A stretch of DNA of 11,175 nucleotides from Candidatus Hydrogenedentota bacterium (GTDB taxonomy: Bacteria; Hydrogenedentota; Hydrogenedentia; Hydrogenedentales; CAITNO01): positions 1-11,175 of the forward strand of contig SLFT01000258.1 of the NCBI GenBank assembly GCA_007124105.1. The letters are read 5' to 3'. Below, one piece after another: positions 1 to 5,370 of the stretch (position 1 is the stretch's first letter; each line of letters opens with the position of its first letter). The notes beneath the pieces were generated by a model. It was not told where the DNA came from. It saw only the letters and a list, made by a program, of their open reading frames with translations, and did no database searches. The position numbers and the translations under genes are program-made.

Positions 1-1270
1 AAGCCGGCGGCGCGTCCGCCGCCACGAGTTCGCCGTCATTCACACGGGGCGGCAACACCGCGTTGGGCGAACCGTCATATTGCCCATACTCCCGTGTAAA
101 CTCGGTCATGGCGCGCACATTTTCCGGTTTCGCGTCGTTCTGCATAATGGCCGATGCGTCCATGATATAGCCGCCGTCGGCGGCGGCAATATCAATCACT
201 TGTTTGCAGGCGGCGCGCACTTCGTCAGGTGTGCCATAAGACAATATGGCGTTTTGAATACCGCCGCTCAGGCAGAATTTATCGCCCAGCGTCTTATGCG
301 CCAGTTCGATATCGGAACGGTCCAGGTGGAACACAATGCTGCGGTCGGGCAGTTCCCGGAAAGATTCAAGATGATGGTCCCAACTGCCCTCCCCGTAGAA
401 AAGGGTCTGATGCCCGCGCTCCCACAGCGCCTCGATGATGGGCTTGAGTGTGGGCCAATAATGGGAGTTGTACTGTTCGGGCGAGATGAAAGGGACACAA
501 CCTCGGTGCATCCAGAACCCTACGGGCACATAGCCTTCCGGGTCGGCGCCGGATACTGCGATGTTGTACAGGTGCGGCATGAGCGCCTCGCACGCGGCCA
601 ACACCTTGTCGGGCTGTGTAAGCATGTCCATACACAACCCTTCATATCCGCGCAGTTTGTCGGCAATAATATCGAATGGCGCCTTGAAAATGCCGGCAAT
701 GGCCGACACCGTGCCGGACTCTGCCCGCAACCGCGCGCCCTGGTCGGGGAACCCGAAGAAATAGTTGAGCATTGCCATGCCGCCGCGCACCAGCGCCAGA
801 TTGTTCCGATATGTGGCCGGTTCGCCCGGCGCCACGATTTCCGAGGAGACGCGGGGCAGCCAGGTGTTGTACAAAAATGCCGTTGGGTCTTCTATGAGCG
901 CATCGTACTCATCGGGTTTCATGAACGCATTTTCGGCCGGCGGCTCGATATACTGGAACGCGGTATCTTTGGACACTTCCACGCCGGGCGAGCCGTAATA
1001 GCGCAACCCAAGCGCCTGGGTAAGGCCTGTCCAGACATAGACCATGTTCCCTACCGTAGCGTCCCAGTCAAAATCAGCCGCGGTGGCCCGGGTTGCCTCG
1101 AATGCCTTGTTAAAATCCTGGGTCACCTCCTGACAGGTATATCCTTTATACGTAGCAACAAACTCAGCGGCAAAAGGACGGACAGGCACACAGTCCGGCT
1201 TCTCATTGCGCATGGCGGTTACATAGCGGTTTAATCGTTCGAGGTAGCGTGTTTCCATGTTTTCGTTCAT
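1..1270 (-). CDS. URO-D superfamily protein (uroporphyrinogen decarboxylase-like), 3' end off the window
   Basis: The minus-strand frame is open for 423 codons from ATG at 1270 to the left edge, so the C-terminus is missing, probably only by a little. The start is chosen because GGGAG (minus strand, 1283-1279) lies 8 bases upstream; an in-frame ATG at 1258 is the alternative. The C-terminal half has the look of the URO-D/MtaA barrel family: LFYGEGSWD at residues 290-298, VFHLD at 313-317, LGDKFCLSGGIQ at 328-339, then GTPDEV and DGGYIMDAS. The N-terminal RQAGRY-type signature of true HemE is absent, the corresponding stretch reading PDCVPVRPF (25-33), so haem synthesis is unlikely. The His-X-Cys zinc motif expected of MtaA/MtbA-type corrinoid methyltransferases is also not visible; EGSWD sits in that area. 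Substrate is unknown. Family assignment is fairly sure, function is not. It follows the four-helix-bundle gene by 46 bases on the same strand. Confidence 0.85.
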   Translation of the reverse strand, partial: MNENMETRYLERLNRYVTAMRNEKPDCVPVRPFAAEFVATYKGYTCQEVTQDFNKAFEATRATAADFDWDATVGNMVYVWTGLTQALGLRYYGSPGVEVSKDTAFQYIEPPAENAFMKPDEYDALIEDPTAFLYNTWLPRVSSEIVAPGEPATYRNNLALVRGGMAMLNYFFGFPDQGARLRAESGTVSAIAGIFKAPFDIIADKLRGYEGLCMDMLTQPDKVLAACEALMPHLYNIAVSGADPEGYVPVGFWMHRGCVPFISPEQYNSHYWPTLKPIIEALWERGHQTLFYGEGSWDHHLESFRELPDRSIVFHLDRSDIELAHKTLGDKFCLSGGIQNAILSYGTPDEVRAACKQVIDIAAADGGYIMDASAIMQNDAKPENVRAMTEFTREYGQYDGSPNAVLPPRVNDGELVAADAPPA

Positions 1271-1298
1271 TGTTGTGTCTCCCACGTTTTTGAAATAA

Positions 1299-1326
1299 GG
1301 GGTCAGGGGGCAGGGATCAGGGGGCA
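1299..1326 (+). repeat. Left heptad array (GGGRNCA x4), inverted partner of 1737-1765
   Basis: Four 7-base units lie head to tail on the plus strand: GGGGTCA (1299-1305), GGGGGCA (1306-1312), GGGATCA (1313-1319) and GGGGGCA (1320-1326). The array contains the stop codon (1317-1319) of the minus-strand four-helix-bundle gene and ends 28 bases upstream of the URO-D start. Over 29 aligned bases it matches the right array at 23 positions, in opposite orientation. It has four runs of three or more G separated by 2-4 bases, which fits the usual G-quadruplex pattern on the plus strand. Confidence 0.8.
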
Positions 1327-1709
1327 GAAGAACCCAGCCGTTTCTTTATCGTACAGACCATTCGGTTAATCTCATTTAGCAAAGAAAGAAGGGGTGTTAC
1401 CTCTTCATCTGTCAAGTAACCCAAGCGTTGCGCAATCAATAACTGCGTTTCAACCTCGGCGCGACTCCCCTGCGTGATTGAAAGAAATCTGATGTATTCG
1501 GCTTTCGCTTTTCTTGCATGCCCCTCTGCTATATTCGACGGTATGGATACCGCAGCGCGACGCAGTTGATTTGTTAAACCATACAGTTCATCTTTGGGGA
1601 ATTTTTTTGTGCGTTTATAAACCGCTTCCACCAAGTCTATTGCCTTTTGCCACACTATCAAGTCCTGATAACTTCTGATTGCCTCACTGTCCATCCTTTC
1701 ACGTATCAT
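1317..1709 (-). CDS. Four-helix-bundle protein, S23 / 23S rRNA intervening-sequence protein family
   Basis: A protein of 130 residues, typical for this family. Recognisable signatures are YQDLIVWQKAIDLV (14-27), LRRAAVSIPSNIAEG (49-63) and EYIRFLSITQGSRAEVETQL (71-90), followed by a last helix that includes LLNEINRM (110-117). The family is known from open reading frames inside 23S rRNA intervening sequences and as freestanding genes; it resembles the Avd accessory protein of diversity-generating retroelements. No rRNA and no reverse transcriptase is present here. The molecular role is unknown, with nucleic-acid binding a common suggestion. The start is uncertain: GAAAGG lies 12 bases before the ATG at 1709, and a second in-frame ATG is at 1694. 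The gene begins 9 bases after the mltG stop. Composition is AT-richer than its surroundings: 1561-1620 has 20 G+C of 60 by hand count. Its last codons and stop lie in the left heptad array, which suggests insertion as a unit. Confidence 0.9.
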   Translation of the reverse strand: MIRERMDSEAIRSYQDLIVWQKAIDLVEAVYKRTKKFPKDELYGLTNQLRRAAVSIPSNIAEGHARKAKAEYIRFLSITQGSRAEVETQLLIAQRLGYLTDEEVTPLLSLLNEINRMVCTIKKRLGSSAP

Positions 1710-1718
1710 TACACTATC

Positions 1719-2852
1719 TTACCTTTCCGAAACTTCCTGTTCCCTGGCCCCTGCCCCCTGTTCCCTTCGCTGTCGTTGCGGCGCAATCTCCCGCCGGAAC
1801 CGCGCCACCGCCCGATTATGTTCCTCCAATGTGCGACTAAAGGTATGGGTGCGTCCGTCGGCGTTCGAGACAAAGTAGAGATAACGCACATCCGCCGGGG
1901 CCATGGCAGCGCTCAGGCTGCTGACGCCGGGACTGCATATCGGTCCGGGCGGCAGCCCTCGGTACTTATAGGTATTATAAGGGGAATCAGTATCCAAATC
2001 TGCGTATAACATGCGTTCGCCGTATTTGTTCAGCGCGAACTGTAAGGTGGAATCCATTTGCAGCGGCATCTCGCGACGGATGCGATTGTAAATGACCTGC
2101 GCCACCAACGGACGTTCCTCGTCCACACGGGTCTCGCGCTCTACAATGGAGGCCACCGTAACAACATAGCGTTTGTCCAGATGCCGCGCGCCGGGATGGG
2201 CCTCGAGCAGCGCTGTGTATTCCTTCTCGAACTGCCCCACCATTCTTTCAATAAGCGCGCGCGGTTCGGGTTCCTTGTCGAAGAAATAGGTGTTGGGCAT
2301 AAGGAACCCCTCGAGGGAGTCCGCCTCAATTTCAAGCCGTTCAATAAGATCGCGCGCGCGCGCCGTTTCAATAAATGTGTCGCCAAGGCCAAGCAGTTCC
2401 GCCATTTGTGGGATGGATAGGCCCTCGGGGATAGTAATTCGTATCTGGTTCGCCAGCAGATGGCGGGACGGCCCTTCCTGCAACAAACCCAGCAACTCCA
2501 GCGCGGACAGTCCCTTGTACAGCTCATAAGCGCCGTGCTGAATATGACTGTTGCTGCCCTCCACCTGCATGGCCAGCCTGAAAAAGCCCTCGTATTCGAT
2601 AAGGCCGTGTTCGGCCAGTAAACGCCCAATATCGCGACCCGAAGCGCCGCTGGGCACCACCACCTCGACAGCGGCGCCCTTCTGCCCGGGACGGGTCACA
2701 TAGTCATACACCAGGAATGCGCCGGCGCCGGCGGCAATCACACCCAGAAATAGCAGCGCCCATGTCCAGAGCATACATACCGCTACCATGCGCCAGAATG
2801 TCCATCTACGATGCGTTGGCGCGCCCCTGTTGTTTTTGTTTATTTCCGTCAT
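1719..2852 (-). CDS. mltG: Endolytic murein transglycosylase MltG (YceG family)
   Basis: This inner-membrane enzyme cuts nascent peptidoglycan strands inside the chain and is thought to act as a terminase of glycan polymerisation. The protein has 377 residues, against about 340 in E. coli. A short basic N-terminus is followed by one membrane segment at about 22-48, a LysM-like region (about 60-130), then the YceG domain. The motif ASIVERET (234-241) carries the expected catalytic glutamate, E238. EGFLMPNTYF (181-190) and DSPYNTYKYRGLPPGPICSPG (289-309) are further family blocks. The start at 2852 has AGGAA 7 bases upstream. The last dozen or so residues (REQGAGAREQEVSER) are charged and low in complexity, and are largely encoded by the right heptad array, so the original C-terminus was probably altered. 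The start is 55 bases after ruvX, a pairing seen in other bacteria, and co-transcription is likely. Confidence 0.95.
   Translation of the reverse strand: MTEINKNNRGAPTHRRWTFWRMVAVCMLWTWALLFLGVIAAGAGAFLVYDYVTRPGQKGAAVEVVVPSGASGRDIGRLLAEHGLIEYEGFFRLAMQVEGSNSHIQHGAYELYKGLSALELLGLLQEGPSRHLLANQIRITIPEGLSIPQMAELLGLGDTFIETARARDLIERLEIEADSLEGFLMPNTYFFDKEPEPRALIERMVGQFEKEYTALLEAHPGARHLDKRYVVTVASIVERETRVDEERPLVAQVIYNRIRREMPLQMDSTLQFALNKYGERMLYADLDTDSPYNTYKYRGLPPGPICSPGVSSLSAAMAPADVRYLYFVSNADGRTHTFSRTLEEHNRAVARFRREIAPQRQRREQGAGAREQEVSER
1737..1765 (-). repeat. Right heptad array (GGGRNCA x4), forms the 3' end of mltG
   Basis: On the minus strand the units are GGGAACA (1765-1759), GGGGGCA (1758-1752), GGGGCCA (1751-1745) and GGGAACA (1744-1738), followed by one or two further G. 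It is the inverted counterpart of the array at 1299-1326. It is read as mltG codons for the tail REQGAGAREQ. Four runs of three or more G with short loops give a possible G-quadruplex in the sense strand of mltG, hence possibly in the mRNA just ahead of the four-helix-bundle gene. Confidence 0.8.
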
Positions 2853-2907
2853 TTATGCGTTCCTGCGGCGACCGCAAAAAAACATTCCGTAACTATCCCT
2901 ACGCTAT

Positions 2908-3351
2908 CTAGGCCAGCATATTGCGTTGCGACGCGCGGCGATCGAGCCAGGTTTGCAGGATCAGGGTGGCCGCTATTTTGTCCACCTTGCCTTTGCGTCG
3001 TTTACCGCGCGCGTTCATGTCCCGCGCCACACGATTCGCCTCAACCGTGCTGAAGCGCTCGTCCTGCATTACAATGTCCACATCCAGCAGGGCGCGTAAT
3101 CGCTCTATCAACGCTTCCACGCGCCGCGCCTGTGGACCGGGCGCGCCATGCTGGTCCAACGGCATACCCGCCACTATCAGCACCGGATTCATGGGACGAA
3201 CTTCTTCGGCCACCGCCGCCGCCATCTCGGTGTCCGTGCCGGCCGATACCACCGCATGGGGGAATGCCATCATCTGCAACGCGTCGCTGCGCGCAATCCC
3301 GGTGCGCGCTTCGCCTACATCCAAGCCTATGATAACGCCTTCGTCTGACAT
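2908..3351 (-). CDS. ruvX: RuvX/YqgF-family putative Holliday junction resolvase (pre-16S rRNA nuclease)
   Basis: A 147-residue RNase H-fold protein at the usual family length. IGLDVGEARTGIA (8-20) supplies the first acidic residue, D11. VAGMPLDQHG (60-69), DERFST (97-102) and VDKIAATLILQTWLD (123-137) supply the rest of the acidic active site (D97, E98, D124). The family is described both as a Holliday junction resolvase and, in E. coli, as the nuclease that matures the 5' end of 16S rRNA; the sequence alone cannot decide between them. No convincing Shine-Dalgarno site precedes the ATG at 3351. Instead TATGAT on the minus strand ends 6 bases before it, which could mean a leaderless transcript. 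It is the first gene after a 284-base gap and is followed by mltG. Confidence 0.95.
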   Translation of the reverse strand: MSDEGVIIGLDVGEARTGIARSDALQMMAFPHAVVSAGTDTEMAAAVAEEVRPMNPVLIVAGMPLDQHGAPGPQARRVEALIERLRALLDVDIVMQDERFSTVEANRVARDMNARGKRRKGKVDKIAATLILQTWLDRRASQRNMLA

Positions 3352-3357
3352 ATCCCG

Positions 3358-3387
3358 ATCATAGCAGATTGCATGAAGTGTTTGAAA
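3358..3387 (-). promoter_or_regulatory. Possible promoter of ruvX-mltG, leaderless geometry
   Basis: On the minus strand TATGAT (3363-3358) matches five of six bases of the -10 consensus, and TTTCAA (3387-3382) matches three of six of the -35, with an 18-base spacer. The -10 ends 6 bases before the ruvX ATG, so transcription would begin at about the start codon. The -35 is weak, so this is tentative. Confidence 0.3.
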
Positions 3388-3432
3388 CAGCGCGCGCGCA
3401 GCACGCCCCAGTTTTATCGTCCCGCTCCCCTG

Positions 3433-3457
3433 AAACCTGGTTGCACCGGCCAGGTTT
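3433..3457. other. Inverted repeat in the ruvX-pdxJ gap (possible weak terminator)
   Basis: AAACCTGG (3433-3440) pairs with CCAGGTTT (3450-3457), an 8-base perfect stem with a 9-base loop. The T-rich edge runs to 3458 on the plus strand, and on the minus strand the stem also ends in TTT. This could act as a short terminator in either direction, but the T-tracts are only three or four long. It lies about 180 bases beyond the pdxJ stop. Confidence 0.35.
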
Positions 3458-3540
3458 TAACGCGGCGGTATTGGCGCCTTAGTGCCGGCTCGGAAAACTT
3501 GAATTATTGGTAGGCCCTCGGACATTGTCTGGCGGTCGCG

Positions 3541-3584
3541 GACGACGCCATACCAGTATGTTCATTGTTTACGGGAGCGTCGTC
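3541..3584. other. Inverted repeat GACGACGC / GCGTCGTC in the ruvX-pdxJ gap
   Basis: The arms at 3541-3548 and 3577-3584 are perfectly complementary over 8 bases and are separated by 28 bases. It could be a protein-binding site or part of an RNA fold. No gene covers it. The 284-base gap at 3352-3635 otherwise shows no convincing coding sequence, tRNA or known riboswitch that I recognise. Confidence 0.3.
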
Positions 3585-3612
3585 AGGCTCATGCGCGGCA
3601 ATCCCTTTTTTT

Positions 3613-3627
3613 GCGGGCAACGCCCGC
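3613..3627 (-). other. Short GC hairpin just downstream of pdxJ
   Basis: GCGGGC (3613-3618) and GCCCGC (3622-3627) form a 6-base stem with a 3-base loop, 8 bases past the pdxJ stop. In the direction of pdxJ transcription the stem is followed by a run of A, not T, so it is not a canonical intrinsic terminator. It could protect the mRNA 3' end or mark a factor-dependent stop. Confidence 0.4.
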
Positions 3628-3635
3628 TCGGTGCT

Positions 3636-4364
3636 TTAACGCTTATTTTCAACATCCCGCAAAATGTCAAGAATCTCTTTGACCGCGTTGTCAAGACCTA
3701 TAAAGACAGCGCGCGCGATGATGTCATGGCCGATATTGACTTCAAAGAGTTCCGGGATAAGCGCCACGGGCATAAGATTGCGCACGGTAAGACCATGTCC
3801 GGCATGACAACGCAATGATGTCTGACCGATGGTCTCGGCGCTGTCCCAGAGCCGTTGCAGTTCTCGCTCCACGGCGTCGCCGCGCGCGTTGGCGTAAGCG
3901 CCGGTATGCAGTTCCACATAGTCTGCGCCGATTGTTGCCGATGCCTCAATTTGCCGTGGCTCGGGATCAATGAACATGCTTACTTTGATTTCATGCTCAT
4001 GCATGCCCGCCGTCACCTCCGCCAGTTTCGCCTGTTGCCCGGCCACGTCCAGGCCGCCCTCGGTAGTAATTTCCTCGCGCTTTTCCGGCACCAGGCACAC
4101 GACGTCAGGCTTCACGTCGTGCGCAATTGCGATAATCTCCGAAACAGCTGCCATCTCGAGGTTCATGCGCACAAGCAGCGTTTGCTTGAGCGCGTATACG
4201 TCAGCGTCCTGAATATGACGTCTATCGGCTCGCAAATGAACTGTAATCTGGTGTGCGCCGGCAATCTCACAGATTTTCGCGGCGGCAACTACATCCGGCG
4301 CACTGCCCCGTCGCGCTTGGCGCAATGTGGCCACATGATCAATGTTAACCCCGAGTTCTATCAT
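3636..4364 (-). CDS. pdxJ: Pyridoxine 5'-phosphate synthase PdxJ
   Basis: The last step of DXP-dependent vitamin B6 synthesis: it condenses 1-deoxyxylulose 5-phosphate with the amino-ketone made by PdxA, giving pyridoxine 5'-phosphate in the cytoplasm. At 242 residues it matches E. coli PdxJ in length. Family blocks are LGVNIDHVATLRQARRG (4-20), TVHLRADRRHI (41-51), RMNLEM (66-71), LVPEKREEITTEGGLDVAGQ (91-110), CHAGHGL (186-192) and NIGHDIIARAV (210-220). The expected active-site residues are present: H43, E70 and H190. One deviation is alanine at 46, where the E. coli enzyme has glutamate in HLREDRRHI. The start is well supported by AAAAGGAG (minus strand, 4378-4371) 6 bases before the ATG. 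It follows folP by 71 bases on the same strand, so co-transcription with folP is plausible. Confidence 0.97.
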   Translation of the reverse strand: MIELGVNIDHVATLRQARRGSAPDVVAAAKICEIAGAHQITVHLRADRRHIQDADVYALKQTLLVRMNLEMAAVSEIIAIAHDVKPDVVCLVPEKREEITTEGGLDVAGQQAKLAEVTAGMHEHEIKVSMFIDPEPRQIEASATIGADYVELHTGAYANARGDAVERELQRLWDSAETIGQTSLRCHAGHGLTVRNLMPVALIPELFEVNIGHDIIARAVFIGLDNAVKEILDILRDVENKR

Positions 4365-4435
4365 GATTCGCTCCTTTTGACCAATACCACAGACCCGTCG
4401 TACATGAATTCCTCATGCGGGCCGCATAACTGACG

Positions 4436-5281
4436 TCATGCCTCCACGCGGAACGTCCCGCGCAAGATCGCATCGCTCATACGCGCCGCGCGCGCCATTG
4501 CCCTGACGTCGTGGACACGCACACAGTGTACGCCTTTGCTGATTGCGATTGCCACCGTGGCGGCCGTGCCGTCGCGTCTGTCCTCCAGCGGCGCATCGAG
4601 CACGGCGCCGATAGTGGACTTGTTCGATGTGCCAACAAGCAACGGAAAGCCGAGCGCGTTAAACGCGTCAAGCCGACGCAATAAGTCGAGATTCTGTTCC
4701 ACTGTCTTCCCGAAACCGAACCCGGGGTCCAGCCATATCCGATTCTCAGGAATGCCCTTGGCAAGGGCATATTCAATTCGCTCTTGAAAGAACGCGCTGA
4801 TATCCGCTACCGCATCGTCATACACAGGGTTGTTCTGCATTGTTTTCGGGGCGCCTTGCATGTGCATGATGACGCAGAAGCAGTGCGCGGCGGCAATAAC
4901 TCGCGCCATGTCCGGATCGCCCCGCAACCCGGTAATATCGTTCACCATCACCGCGCCCGCGGCAAGCGCGCGTTCTGCGGTTGCCGCGCGCCAGGTGTCA
5001 ATGGACACCGGCGCTCCAGTTGCAACGGCCGCTTCGACGGCAGGCAGCGCGCGACGTAATTCTTCATCAAGCCCGATGGGTTCGGCGCCGGGCCGCGAGG
5101 ACTCAGCGCCCACGTCCAGAATATGCGCGCCCTCGGCGACCATGCGCGCGGCATGTGCGGCGGCATGTGCGGGGTCGCAATAGCGCCCGCCGTCATAAAA
5201 GGAATCAGGCGTGGCGTTCAGGATGCCCATTACCCGGGTGGCTGTTGTATCTTCAAGGATCGCTGTCAGTGATTCGTTCAT
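4436..5281 (-). CDS. folP: Dihydropteroate synthase FolP
   Basis: Joins p-aminobenzoate to 6-hydroxymethyl-dihydropterin pyrophosphate to make dihydropteroate in folate synthesis; it is the target of sulfonamides. The TIM-barrel protein has 281 residues, close to the E. coli length. Motifs are MGILNATPDSF (18-28), DVGAESSRPGA (56-66), SIDTW (93-97), NDITG (114-118), MHMQGAPKTMQ (139-149), LDPGFGFGKT (184-193), VGTSNKSTIG (216-225) and VRVHDV (254-259). N22, D56, R63, D95, N114, D185, K221, R255 and H257 sit at the positions expected from E. coli numbering. Odd points are asparagine at 220, where SRK with arginine is usual, and alanine for valine in NVTPDSF. No clear Shine-Dalgarno site precedes the ATG at 5281. 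It lies 89 bases after ftsH, an adjacency also seen in E. coli. Confidence 0.96.
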   Translation of the reverse strand: MNESLTAILEDTTATRVMGILNATPDSFYDGGRYCDPAHAAAHAARMVAEGAHILDVGAESSRPGAEPIGLDEELRRALPAVEAAVATGAPVSIDTWRAATAERALAAGAVMVNDITGLRGDPDMARVIAAAHCFCVIMHMQGAPKTMQNNPVYDDAVADISAFFQERIEYALAKGIPENRIWLDPGFGFGKTVEQNLDLLRRLDAFNALGFPLLVGTSNKSTIGAVLDAPLEDRRDGTAATVAIAISKGVHCVRVHDVRAMARAARMSDAILRGTFRVEA

Positions 5282-5370
5282 GGCGATTCAATGGTTAAGG
5301 GACAGAACCGCAGCCTCGTTGGCAATTTACGGTTGAACGCTTGTTTCCAGGAATACGCGAAGCGACGTGT

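Noticed and set aside
80..1234. Plus-strand open frame of 384 codons at the left edge
   Set aside because: The minus strand encodes a coherent URO-D family protein over the same bases, with a good ribosome binding site. The plus-strand product resembles nothing I know.
1317..1709. Avd component of a diversity-generating retroelement
   Set aside because: The fold is related, but no reverse transcriptase, template repeat or variable repeat is visible in the window.
1299..1765. CRISPR-like array made of the G-rich repeats
   Set aside because: The units are 7 bases long, contiguous, without spacers, and sit in two inverted blocks around a gene.
3613..3627. Intrinsic terminator of pdxJ
   Set aside because: In the direction of transcription the hairpin is followed by A residues and not by a T-tract.
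3507..3818. Plus-strand open frame of 103 codons running from the gap into pdxJ
   Set aside because: Half of it is antisense to pdxJ, and it has no clear ribosome binding site or recognisable motif.
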